From Knufia peltigerae (Eukaryota > Ascomycota > Eurotiomycetes > Chaetothyriales > Trichomeriaceae), in contig JAPDRN010000078.1 of the NCBI GenBank assembly GCA_030247855.1, positions 1-64,000 of the forward strand: DNA of 64,000 nucleotides, written 5' to 3'. A program made the translations under genes and the position numbers. Below the pieces are notes generated by a model that was given only the letters and a program-made list of their open reading frames with translations, did no database searches and was not told the origin of the DNA. Positions within the stretch are counted from its first letter, which is position 1; every line of letters begins with the position of its first letter. This document shows positions 10,170 to 20,098 of this stretch, in pieces.

Positions 10170-11501
10170 ATGGCGACATCATCCGTTTCTCCCCTCAAAA
10201 TCCCAGGCCGTAATGCCTTTCTCTCCCCTCTCGATCCTTCTGCCGTCGGACTGCCCGAATCACCAGAAAAAGGCAATGCACTGCTCTCTACATTCGACCA
10301 GAAACCACGAAGCCTTCGCAGATTACAGTCACACAACCAACTCTTCTCTGTAAACATGGGTACACAGTATTCCAATCTAAAGCCTCGATCTGCAGTTCCG
10401 ACGAGACCCTCGCGCGAACAGCTGAATCAACCCACTCCCGCTACTACCACCACCTCGACTTCCCACATCTCCTCTCGAACTCGTGCAAACAGCGATGCCC
10501 TTCTACCCTATGTACCGCCGAAGTCTCGCAAGTCAGGTGTAACGTCTCCTCCATCCTCAAATCACATTGCAAACCATGCCCGCAAATCCAGCTTGGAAAT
10601 GACTCTGAGGGATGGCCCTCCTCCCGGGACAACCGCAACTACAGCGTTGTCTCTTCTTCGCCATTCGATCTTGACTAGTGGTGTCACTGCGACAAAAGAG
10701 GGAATGTCAGATTATCGGGTATACTTGTGGTTGACGCTCCTGAATGTTGCACCACTGCCGACAGATACATATCTTGGTCTCATCCACCGGAGTCGGAGTC
10801 CGGCGTACGAGAAGATATCGAATGATGTGTTTCGCACACTTGCTACCGACACGTTGTTCAAGAGACGAGTCACGGATGCGAGTCTTACAAGACTTCTGAA
10901 TGCGACGGCCTGGCGGATACATGATGAGCAGAACTCGGATCCACCGAGTGACTTTGCGCAACGATATCCTCAAGCCACGTACCTTCAGGGGATAAACGTG
11001 CTGTCGGCACCGTTGTTGTATGCGTCGAGATCTGAAGCACAAGCCTACGCACTCCTGAGTTGCTTACTCACAGAACACATCCCGACTTATCTCTCGCCCA
11101 CCATGTCTGGTGTGCATAGAGGTTTGGAACTCATCGACCGTATTTTAGCATACATCAACCCAACCCTTTCAGCCTTTCTTTTGAGCAAGTCCTTGCCGGC
11201 CAAGATCTACGCTTTCCCGTCCGTCCTTACACTCTGCGCGTGCACTCCGCCACTCCCCGAAGTGCTAAAGTTGTGGGATTTCCTGTTCGCTTTCGGGGTA
11301 CACTTGAACGTCATCTGCGTCGTTGCTCAACTATTATTGCTCAAGGACAAATTGATGAACGAGCCAAGTCCAGCGAAAATGCTCAGGAGTTTCCCCAACC
11401 TCAATGCCGACGAGGTTATAAAGATGACGGTTCTAATCGTGAGGGAGTTGCCCGAAGATCTCTATCGAGACATTGTAACTCACGGAAGGGAGGTTTCTTG
11501 A
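10170..11501 (+). CDS. BUB2: Bub2/Cdc16-type Rab-GAP (TBC domain) of the mitotic exit / septation checkpoint
   Basis: A 443-aa intronless protein. The C-terminal ~290 residues form a TBC GTPase-activating domain. It has the arginine-finger motif I-x-x-D-x-x-R (I216, D219, R222, in ISNDVFR) and the glutamine-finger motif Y-x-Q (Y271, Q273, in YLQGINVLSAPLLY). The order and wording (YRVYLWLTLLN, ISNDVFRTLATD, LTRLLNATAW, QGINVLSAPLL, VLKLWDFLFAFGVHLNV) match Bub2 of budding yeast and Cdc16 of fission yeast. That protein, with Bfa1/Byr4, inactivates the spindle-pole-body GTPase Tem1/Spg1 and so restrains mitotic exit and septation. The N-terminal ~150 residues are a Ser/Pro/Thr-rich extension absent from the ~300-aa yeast proteins. 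MATSSVSPLK is the first ATG of the frame. Confidence 0.88.
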   Translation: MATSSVSPLKIPGRNAFLSPLDPSAVGLPESPEKGNALLSTFDQKPRSLRRLQSHNQLFSVNMGTQYSNLKPRSAVPTRPSREQLNQPTPATTTTSTSHISSRTRANSDALLPYVPPKSRKSGVTSPPSSNHIANHARKSSLEMTLRDGPPPGTTATTALSLLRHSILTSGVTATKEGMSDYRVYLWLTLLNVAPLPTDTYLGLIHRSRSPAYEKISNDVFRTLATDTLFKRRVTDASLTRLLNATAWRIHDEQNSDPPSDFAQRYPQATYLQGINVLSAPLLYASRSEAQAYALLSCLLTEHIPTYLSPTMSGVHRGLELIDRILAYINPTLSAFLLSKSLPAKIYAFPSVLTLCACTPPLPEVLKLWDFLFAFGVHLNVICVVAQLLLLKDKLMNEPSPAKMLRSFPNLNADEVIKMTVLIVRELPEDLYRDIVTHGREVS

Positions 11502-12122
11502 TGATGATGGTTATGTTGGCGATGATGGTCATGAAATGGGAATGTAACAATAACACACAACAACAACAGTTGAATGAAGCTAGCTAATGGGTCGAGGCCT
11601 TTGCTTTGCGACGACTTTTCACGATATGATTTGCACACCATGAAGACATGTACGGATAACAAAAAAAAGCTCATAGATCTAGCCTTTGGAACAGACAGAT
11701 GGATTCTGGACTAGATATCGACGGAAAAGATAGATGAAGAATTTCAATTTCTTTATGTGCTGCAACGCTGACATCGGTGACATTTCATTGCGTTGGCTTT
11801 ATTGAGGGCTATAGTAGATTGGGTTGGTGCAAGGTATCTAGACAGTTCGGGTTTTCTGTGGCATACGCTGTATAGAGTTGACCATCAACAATCAGATACC
11901 ATCGACTTGCTACGACATGTGGTCTGGTCTGGTCGATGGAATGATGTCGACTTCTCTTTCAGTTTGGATACATGATATCTTAAGTAGGGTAGGTAGGGGG
12001 AGTTTCATGATTGTTTCTGCTCATCTTTCCCCCCCTCTCATCTCATCTGATAATCTGCTTACGATAGCTCTTGATGTACTGCGTTAGGCATAATGCTGGG
12101 CCTGCTTTTCTCATGCATGACC
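11502..12122. other. 3' intergenic region between convergent genes
   Basis: The Bub2-like gene and ERV41 converge on these 621 bases. CAACAACAACAG and GATGATG-type simple stretches occur just after the Bub2-like stop. No gene seen. Confidence 0.6.
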
Positions 12123-13482
12123 TTATAGCTTGTGGTCCAAATCACCATTGACATCGCCATTAATCACCCCGATCATGCCCGTGTTCCTCCTTCCTCGGCG
12201 ACGTCTCCCCCAGACCTCGGTCGCCCACTCGGTCAGCTGGAACATCCAACCTCCGCCGACGATGACGCCGCTGATGACGTTGACTAGCCTCACCAACAAC
12301 CCGAGCAGGCCGCTCCGACTCTCACTGACGATCAACAGGATGGGTTCGATGTCGTACTTGAAGAAGAGACCGGGGACGGTGTTGCCCGGGACCTCGCGGC
12401 TCTGACTCGTGGCGGCGTACTGGTTGGTGAAGACGCTCTTTTTGTCGCGACCTTTCTCCGGGTTGACCATGTGCTTGACGGGGCCGGTGGCCGTCTTTTT
12501 CCTGCCGCCAGGCAGGTCCGGGCTCATGTCGAGCGTGACGGGTTGAGGGATGGCCGCGGGATCCAGGCTACCACTCTTGGTGCTCACCCGGCGTTTTGTG
12601 AAAATCGTGGGCACCACACTCAGGTAGTACTGGTACCGCATGAAGTGCACCTCGGCCGTGTCGCCCGTGCGGTCCAACGGGTTGAGGATGCCCGGGTAGT
12701 GGGGGCCGAAGCTGAGTTCGTTGATGTGGTGGGAGAAGTTGAAGGTGGAGTGGTCGAGGTGCTGCTGCATGCCAAACTCCATGTACCCGTGGCCGCGCGC
12801 CGTGATGTGGAAGTCCCCCTGCACCTTGTTGCCCTCGAGGCTGCCGTAGATCCGGCACGCGTCCGTGGGCGCGCCGCGAGGCACCCGGGGGGATTTGGGG
12901 AACTTGCGAGCCGCGTTCTCCCTCATGTGTCCCAGGACGTGCGAGACGTGCGAATCTTCCTCCTCGGCCCTCTTGCGCTCCCGGTCGGCCTTGGACTCGT
13001 GCAGGCGTTGCTGCCGCCGTCGCTTCCGTGGGTCCGTCCACACCCCGAAATTCGTGTCCTCTTTCGTCAACAGGTCCCCGGCCATGATGCGGTCCATGGC
13101 CGCGTCCTGCACGTTGACGTGTAAATCGGCGCAGGACATGGCGATCACCACGTCCAGGTTCAACTGAAGTTCGTGCCCGACTCCCCGCTCGACAGAAAAG
13201 TGATGCGTCTCGGTGCCCGTCCACCACGTTCGCAACTCGGAAAAGGTGAGGCATGTGCAGAGGATGATGATGGCGAGGGTCCATTGCCCGCCACGCGCCG
13301 TGGACGACGTATAGTTTGGTTTTGTTTTTGCTGCGCAACGAGAGAACAGTCACAGTCAGCAGGGCGAGCAATAGCCATGGACGGATTGCGTACATACGGA
13401 ATGCATCAAAGGTACGTAGACTTGATATACCCTTGTCGCCGAATGCGTCCTCATCGAGCCCATGTTTTTCGAACGAGTCCAT
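12123..13482 (-). CDS. ERV41: Erv41-like ER-Golgi cargo receptor subunit (2 exons)
   Basis: Exons 13398-13482 and 12123-13330, joined across a 67-bp intron (GTATGT...GCAG), give about 430 aa. Splicing restores FDAFPKTKPNYTSST, the conserved start of Erv41/Erv46 proteins, followed by transmembrane segment 1 (QWTLAIIILCTCLTF). A luminal domain follows, with VQDAAMDRI, CRIYGSLEGNKVQGDFHIT, FNFSHHINELSFGPHYPGILNPLD, FMRYQYYLSVVPT and TNQYAATSQSRE. Near the end is FKYDIEPILLIV and a second hydrophobic segment (GLLGLLVRLVNVISGVIVGGG). In known systems Erv41 pairs with Erv46 in COPII/COPI vesicles to return cargo from the Golgi. A highly basic, charged insertion (KRRRQQRLHESKADRERKRAEEED) sits in the luminal domain. 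The tail does not end in an obvious KKXX signal. Confidence 0.9.
13331..13397 (-). other. ERV41 intron (67 bp)
   Basis: Donor GTATGT at 13397 and acceptor GCAG ending at 13331 on the minus strand. Removing it joins the FDAF codons to PKTKPNYT in frame, with a split Pro codon. Confidence 0.85.
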
Positions 13483-14210
13483 TGCTGCGGTAATGGAGCT
13501 GCGACAGCTCTACTCGTGAATTGTTCACGACATGTATGACAAAGTGAAAAGCAACACCGATATCATGTGTGACGTCGTCTTCGTCTCTCCGAACAGAACA
13601 CGAGCGCGAGGAATCTAAAGTGGTGCAGTTTAAACTTGATATGCCGCAGAGTAAAGGGTTGGCAAGTTATTGATTTGGCCAGATCTGTATCATGCAGGGT
13701 CCAGCCTCGCGTGTGGGTTGGCGGTTTTAGCGCAAGGCTGTACATTGGCCACTGGCACATGTCAAATGTTAGACGTATTGCAAATAACTATGGTAGTTTC
13801 TACGGCACTATGTCGAGACAGCCCTGCGCATCCTAAATGCTATACCAGAAGGCCTACTCTGCAGCTTCTGTCTCTACCTTCGTTCGGTGGCGAGGAAGTG
13901 AATCACTTTCGTCGACCAACGAATGCAACTCGAAGAGCGATAGAGGCTCTACTGGACGATCAGAGACGTCGGTGCACGACTTTGAGCACTTTGTCGCCTG
14001 GGTGTCTGTCTTGCTTATAATGAGTGTGCCGCCTGAATTAAGGACAGAAGGTATGAGATTGGATCATAATTAGCATCCTTGTGCAACGCCAGCTACACTT
14101 ATTGTATACCAGAACATGTAACAAATGCCCTTCATCTACCCCGTATGTCGGATAGAGGAAACCGGACCCACAAAAACAGAAATGCGCAGAAATGCTAGCC
14201 TTAGTCGACA
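13483..14210. other. Intergenic
   Basis: 728 bases between the ERV41 start and the 3' end of the DUF7924-like gene. Several open frames of 60-116 codons overlap here, but none has a domain, membrane segment or low-complexity pattern. No gene called. Confidence 0.55.
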
Positions 14211-16143
14211 TCAATGCTTTCCCGACTCCACGGAATTCCTAGTGGCTTTACCTCTGTTTAGATTGGGCTGATACATAAAGACATTGAGACGAGCACAGTA
14301 AAGAGCCTGCCTTCCGTCTTTCTGGCGAATCGTCCATTGCGAATCTTTCACGAAGATGGACTTATCGCCGTGCTCGATGCGCCATCCCAAGTCATCTCCA
14401 TGCCGCATCCGCTCTGAAGTAACTTCAACCATGGGGCGTGTTTGACGGCTCCGTCTCAAGTCCTGCATGTTCGGAGATTGCCTGGAGAGGTCTGAAGGTC
14501 TCTCCACAGATGATCCGTCCGTTCCATTCGGTGTGCTGGGTGTTGAATATGATGTGCTCCTCTCCGCAGAAGGCCGCCCACTGCGCCTGGACGACATCGA
14601 CCTGTTGTTCTGGGGCGGTGCCATGGGGGCTCCGAAGGCAGGACGACCTTCTCGTCCAGTTGCAGAACCGTAGCTCATGGATAGAGCTGCACTTGGCCTC
14701 AGGCGCTTAGCTGGGGTCACTTCGTCACGAGCCAGCTCGTCTTCAGAGGTGTCCGACTCGGTAGCGGCGGCCGCTGACTGGGATGTGCGGCTTGTCGTGC
14801 GAGCCTCCTGGTTGGCGCGGGCAATGGAACTGACACGCTCTGCCTTTGCTAGGTCTCGAGTGTTGCGGTAGGCCGTAGCGCCTTGTACGAACGATTCTCT
14901 GTCGCTGGTCAAAACGAACCCCCTTATCAGGGTCATGTGATACTCTGGGTCCCCTCCAGGAGTGGGAGGCTTTGTGACGTGGTGCGCATAGGTCTGAAGA
15001 ATGCCGTCTTGATAGGTAGCAGAAAAGCTGCGTGCTCTGTTATCATATATTGGCTCCGCAGCTTTATAATTCTGGAGCTGGTGCATGGCTCGTGCCCCCA
15101 TAGCCCCATCAAGCAGGGCCTGTCGCTTTGCCACATCTGCTCGTCCTTGAGCGCTTTTGCCCTCGACGAAAAAGTTCGGAGCGGCCGGACGACTCGTGTC
15201 GACCTTTGAGGGAATGATATAATCCGCCAAATCAGCACGAACCCGCGGATGGATGCTCGAGGGTGCCGCTCCGTGATAGACGTCAGGCCTCGGGTCGCTG
15301 AGACCTTTGTCGAACGCTTCCAGCTTGCTCAACGGCAGGCCCATCTGGGAATGATGGGTCGCCTCATTTCCGGCGATTAAAGGGAATACAGTACACATAC
15401 CCGTAGTCTCGCCTTTTGCCTTTGCATTCGCCCGCCGAAAGGCTTCAAAATCTTTGTCAGTGAATCGCGATGGTGAGAGAGATGCCCGAGGGACGCGTTG
15501 TGCGGCCTGAATGTCACCCAGATTCGTCGGGTTTTGTGATATATTTCCATCCAGGTACTCATATACATCGGGGTAGATACCGTTGTCAATACACTTTTGC
15601 TCAAAATTGCCACTATACGGGGTGGTCTTAGTGGTAGTGGTCTTGGTAGAGTCACTTGGTTTCGAGGAGGCTGAAGACCGCTTCCCGCTTCGAGCACTGG
15701 CATGATCGCTCATTTTGTCGAGGATCGGAGGAGGCAAGTTGGCAAGCTATCACAAACTCTAGTCAGTCTGCGAGGTGAGCTCACGTCGACATGGAGAGAC
15801 ATACCCCTCGAAGGTGTGATAAGTCAGGCCCACCACGTCGAGCAAATCTCTTGAGCCGTAGGCGAGAACGCCCTGTGGGATATTCGATCTTCGTGGTGGG
15901 TGTATAAGGTGACTGTATCTTCTTTCCAATGTTCCTACGTTCAAACTCTCGAAGAGAGCTGCGACTCAATCGTATCTTAGACAACGTGTCCCAAAAGCTG
16001 GGAGAACGACGACGATGACGAGGGACGTCACGGCATTCCGAAAGGGATTTCTGTTTCTTTGCTATCGTTTCCGGCTCAACATCCCAAGGCTCTTGTGAGG
16101 ACAGTCGTCGCTTTCTCGACTTGGGTTCTTCGAGGGCGAACAT
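14211..16143 (-). CDS. DUF7924-like fungal protein, possible PD-(D/E)XK nuclease fold (2 exons)
   Basis: Exons 15805-16143 and 14211-15746 give 624 aa. The 58-bp intron (GTATGT...GATAG) is in phase 0 and carries a CTGAC branch-like site. Exon 1 has a basic, nuclear-type N-terminus (KSRKRRLSSQEP) and the block PSFWDTLSKIRLSRSSLREFERRN. Exon 2 holds NFEQKCIDNGIYPDVYEYLDG, then a core with RPDVYHG (residues 266-272) and APNFFVEGKS (E308, K310), AKRQALLDGAMGARAMHQLQNY, TYQDGILQTYAHHV and PEYHMTLIRGFVLTSDRESFVQGATAYRNTRDLA. The order matches a widespread fungal family that I recall as DUF7924. The D...E-x-K spacing with a following Gln resembles a restriction-endonuclease-type active site, which is an inference. 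The C-terminal third is Ser-rich, with a closing folded-looking patch (DSQWTIRQKDGRQALYCARL). It is divergent from the casein kinase gene. Confidence 0.75.
15747..15804 (-). other. Intron in the DUF7924-like gene (58 bp)
   Basis: The donor GTATGT follows an intact GGG codon. The acceptor TAG precedes CTT GCC AAC. Two nearer AG sites would run directly into stop codons, so this acceptor is the only one that keeps the frame. Confidence 0.75.
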
Positions 16144-16543
16144 GAGTAAAAACGGAGAGAGTCGAGGGAAAAGGTGCGAGGATGTGGCCTCAAAAAAGGA
16201 CACGACATAACGCGACCGTTTAGGCAGCGTTGCATATTGAAAGGTGAGGTGTGGCAGGTCATCGATGCAGCACTTCGCATCAAGTCGATGGATTGGTCGT
16301 ATGTCTGCGTTGGATGGAGGTTGACACACGATGTTAAGCCACGGGCGCTAAAGAATGGTTAATTGGACGAGAGACACCGAGAGGCGTTTAGCGTGTTAGG
16401 GGCTAATTCTGGGTGATGCGGAGTATGTTAGGCAACCACGGGGGGTTAATTAGAGCCTCAACATGTTTGGTAGCAGGTAGGGAGCACCGAAAGACCCAAA
16501 CCCTCACGAGAGTCAACATTAACCCAGGACCATCAACCACAGC
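16144..16543. promoter_or_regulatory. Shared divergent promoter region (DUF7924-like / CK1)
   Basis: 400 bases separate the two outward-reading start codons, so both promoters and 5' leaders must fit here. No individual binding site is assigned. Confidence 0.5.
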
Positions 16544-17721
16544 ATGGACAGCTTTGTGCAGCGTGTACATGACATAGCCATCGGTGGCAGATATCACTTG
16601 GTGCGAAAACTAGGATCTGGTACTTTTGGCCATGTATATCTAGGTATGGCCGCATAGATGGGGGTCTCATGACTTGAGACAAGATCTCACATTTTCCCTA
16701 GGTCTTGATAGCGAGACCGGCAACGAAGTCGCCATGAAATTTGAACATCACAGTGTTGCACCGTCTCTACTGGAAGAAGAAGCGCGAATCTATCGATCTC
16801 TACAGAAATCTGGCTTTCCTCGGGTGCACTGGTTCGGACAACAACATGACTTTATGGTTTTGGTTTTTGAGCTACTCGGTCCGAACTTGGAAGACTTGTT
16901 CCGATATTGTGGTGACCAGTTCTCGCTGAAGACGACGCTGATGCTCGCCAATCAATTGCTTTCTCGTTTCGAGAGTCTTCATTCGAACAATTATCTCCAT
17001 CGGGATGTCAAGCCTGAAAACTTCCTTCTGGGTACGGGTGAACGAGGCAATATTGTCTACATGACCGATTTAGGCCTTGCGACCTATCGAGATCCCGACC
17101 GGTGGAGGGCGAGCAGCCCTCCTCGTCGTGTTGGTGTGCCCGCACGTCCTCCTCAATTAGTAGGCACATGCAGATATGCGAGCATCAACGGACATTTGGG
17201 CGTCGGTAAGTGACGTGTCAACTGTGTTCAAGCATGCATGCAAGAAGCTCGGCTGACCTGTCCTCGTAGCACAATCTCGGCGGGATGACTTGGAGGCACT
17301 AGGCTACATGCTGGTGTACTTCCTGCGTGGGAATCTCCCTTGGCAAGGTCTCAAGGCGAAGCGAGATGCCAAACACCTACTGGTTCTGGAAATGAAGCAG
17401 GCGACCAGTGCGAGCGAACTCTGTGCAGGGCTACCGACTGAGTTCGAGGACTACATGAATTACGTGAACAAATTGCGCTACGAGGATCGACCCGACTATC
17501 AGCACCTCCGAAGGATGTTCAGCAAGCTTTTCCGCCAACAAGGGTTCGACTACGACAACGTCTTTGACTGGACGGTCCGAGAATTCCTGAGATTGGAGCC
17601 TGACCCCCAAGACCGCTCGCGTGGAAAAGATATGGACGAACAACGGGGCGAAGATGCTACGAAGCCATTAGGTAGCGCGGCACGAAAGAAGACTAGGGCC
17701 GCCCGTCGAAAGAGGACGTGA
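16544..17721 (+). CDS. Casein kinase I-like Ser/Thr kinase, divergent (3 exons)
   Basis: Exons 16544-16643, 16702-17205 and 17270-17721 give 351 aa. The introns are 58 bp and 64 bp; the first has donor GTATGG and the second GTAAGT. The kinase domain starts early (GGRYHLVRKLGSGTFGHVYLG), with the ATP-site lysine at K46 (VAMKFE). The CK1 signatures follow: GPNLEDLFRYCG, LHRDVKPENFLLG, LVGTCRYASINGHLGV and QSRRDDLEALGYMLVYFLRGNLPWQG. The metal-binding DFG triplet reads DLG (YMTDLGLATYRD). The tail is short and ends in a basic cluster (ARKKTRAARRKRT) that could serve as a nuclear localisation signal. It is probably one of the divergent extra CK1 paralogues common in filamentous fungi rather than the essential Hrr25/Yck orthologue. 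Activity is likely, because the HRD and Lys residues are kept. Confidence 0.88.
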
Positions 17722-19078
17722 TATCATCAAACATGGATATGGCAGGACCAAAAGACATGCCAATGATGACTACCACGCCTCCCGTTTGCGTCTAACAGTT
17801 GTTGGCCAGATCCCAGGGTCGGTGCCTTTTGTGCAACTCCAGGCTGGCTGCTATCGACCATCGAGAACCAGTCATTTTGCGGCAACAATATCGACAGGGA
17901 AGCAGGAAACGGTGAATGCTCAATTGTTGGCTGGTATTGGCACAACAACCTGCAAGACCCCAAATTTCTCAACGGTTGAGAGGCCGGTCACAGTTGCTGC
18001 CTGTGCGGCGACCGTTCTGGCAACCACCCTCGAAGGTCAGTCGACCCTCGCAGCTCCCCACAGTGATCACGCGCTCGCAGTCTGATCTTTCACAGAACGC
18101 ACATCCTTGCTGGTGCTGTGGTGGCCATCAAACTCTAGCACAATCCAGACATCAAAATTCTCACTCAACGAAATAATGTTTGATGCTGTGACGGATCAGC
18201 TCATCCCCTTTAGGTTGAAAGTCTCTACACGCGAGAAGGAAAAAATCCCCATTGCGACGGCAAGTCGACGCGCTCTGGGCGAGCGTGCCGACACACCAAT
18301 TGCTGGCGTTGTCATGTGGACGAGGACGGCGCGAGACCATGGGAGAGACGATAGAATCCAGCCACTTTTGGAGGGACCGCCAGGTCAAATGTTGTGAGAT
18401 TGATTCTCGAATTGTTATACGGAGTAATCGAATGAGACTACGCCTTCTCACCGGTTTTCGGGCAAGAACCAATTCGGTTGACACGCCCCGAGCTGGAACG
18501 ACAACAGTTTTTGCCTACCTAGGAAGTACCCAAGACTGCTGCATCGCTGACGATGGAGCTAGATTAGATCTGAGACCGAGATCTTTAAGAAGTGGAAAGT
18601 TTGGCATGGACGCCTGCCTTTCAATGGAATATTGATATCAATTGGCGGAGTACGCCCACGAAGAGCGTAAAGCCCAACTCATCAATATCAAAAGCACTCG
18701 TGGGTTCAGGTATGTACCTTCGCAACACAGGTGCCTACCTAGGTAGGCAAATCAACAAACAAGATACCAATCATGTGTTCATAATCATATCATTCATCAT
18801 AGCATGTTGCCAGCGTTGACTAGAGACTGTGTCAATGTCGTGTAGCTACTATCTAGCCTTGCAAAAAACAAAAAAACCCACAAATACAAGTACAAAGCCC
18901 ATGGGGTATCTCATGTTCACCTAGGATCTTTTGCCTGAGTCATTGTTCCTCTGCAATCGAGAACCCATAATGTTGGTTCCCTTGCATTGCCGATCCATAC
19001 TGTTGTAGTTATTGCGCGCTGCTCAATATCCAGCGCGCAATCACGGCTCCTGACCGGGCCGAAACTCTTGTTTTTTGA
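17722..19078. other. Intergenic, with 16-bp perfect palindrome
   Basis: 1.36 kb with no recognised gene. It contains the palindrome GCCTACCTAGGTAGGC at 18733-18748, a related GCCTACCTAGG near 18515 and a TACGGAGTA motif near 18418. Confidence 0.6.
18733..18748. repeat. Perfect palindrome GCCTACCTAGGTAGGC
   Basis: 16 bases that equal their own reverse complement. Half-sites (CCTACCT or AGGTAGG) recur at about 4620, 11985, 18515, 21140, 21768 and 45163, all outside the called coding regions. Confidence 0.85.
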
Positions 19079-20098
19079 TCATTCTTCGATAGGCGCCAAA
19101 GAAAAATCCGCTCTTCTTTCAGCTCCACAGACAGACCATCGCTTTCTCTCCTTGTTGCTCCGTAAGTTGTTTCCTCGTTGTTCCATCGAGCTTTTTCGTC
19201 GAGACTCGAAAGTCTCCGCATCGTCGCCTTTCATCTTGGCCACTTCCTCTTCCAGAAGCGCCGCTTCCTCGGCATCTGGACTGTCTTCAATGGTCTCGAG
19301 AGAGCTAATGGACGGAGATCGAGACCGTAGTGACGTAGGTGTACTTGGTACACTTGATGCTGAGCTCACCGAATAATTTGGGTACGGCTCATTCGAGAAC
19401 TTTTGTTGCACAAAAGACGGTGAAGGTGACGTTCTGCCAGACATCGGGCTGGCGGCTCGGGCATATAGAGCAGGTGCACTCGCACTTTGATGCAGAGGAA
19501 GATTGGTCCGCCGTCGAGACCTAGGGAATGTATTGGAGAAGGACGACATCAACGAGGGTTGGGACAAATCCGCATCTCCAGACAACTCCAATTCTGCGTT
19601 TTCAGGAATGTTCGGCTCGATGTTGAGTCCGCTCCACGTTGGATCTCGGGGGTAAGTATCCTCTGCTGTTGATCTCAAAGGGCTCGTTCTCCTTCCAGAA
19701 TGTAGAGGTGAAGATGGTCGTCTGATATGACCGTATGGAGTAACATAGCGTCCGGAGGTGTCCACCCCTGGTGATGAATGGGCTCTCTGCATAGGCGGAG
19801 CAATAGGAATACTGCCGACTGAAAGCGGTCTCATTCTTCTTTGTGGCGAAGTTCCTCGATTTCGGGTAGGTGTGAGGTTCTGGGTGAAGTACTCGCTGCG
19901 CCTAGGACTCTTGTCGATAGGAGGTGAGGAGATGATTGGGGGTGAGTGGAAGATTTTTATATCCTCTTCGTTCGGAGGAGACGGAGGTAACGCGATATTC
20001 TCAGCAGAGATCTCCGGAAGGAGTGTAGAGTCATAGGATGAGGCAGAATCGCGGGAGGGCTCGGAGAGCCTCAAGGGAAGGCTCGTCAAAGGCGGCAT
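19079..20098 (-). CDS. Ser/Pro-rich protein with conserved KRWSVCGAERR tail (339 aa)
   Basis: An intronless frame from ATG at 20098 (MPPLTSLPLRLSEPSRDSAS). Most of the chain is low-complexity Ser/Pro/Arg sequence with many SP/TP sites (RRTSPLRS, SGRTSPSPS, SLRSRSPSISS), which suggests proline-directed phosphorylation. The C-terminal ~70 residues look ordered: SISSLETIEDSPDAEEAALLEEEVAKMKG, then a basic linker and KRWSVCGAERRADFSLAPIEE. From memory, this ending is shared by uncharacterised proteins of many Pezizomycotina. No enzyme domain, signal peptide or membrane segment is visible. Function unknown. It is divergent from the alpha-xylosidase gene across 1.8 kb. Confidence 0.75.
   Translation of the reverse strand: MPPLTSLPLRLSEPSRDSASSYDSTLLPEISAENIALPPSPPNEEDIKIFHSPPIISSPPIDKSPRRSEYFTQNLTPTRNRGTSPQRRMRPLSVGSIPIAPPMQRAHSSPGVDTSGRYVTPYGHIRRPSSPLHSGRRTSPLRSTAEDTYPRDPTWSGLNIEPNIPENAELELSGDADLSQPSLMSSFSNTFPRSRRRTNLPLHQSASAPALYARAASPMSGRTSPSPSFVQQKFSNEPYPNYSVSSASSVPSTPTSLRSRSPSISSLETIEDSPDAEEAALLEEEVAKMKGDDAETFESRRKSSMEQRGNNLRSNKERKRWSVCGAERRADFSLAPIEE

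Noticed and set aside
12471..13124. A 217-codon plus-strand open frame
   Set aside because: Antisense shadow of ERV41 exon 2.
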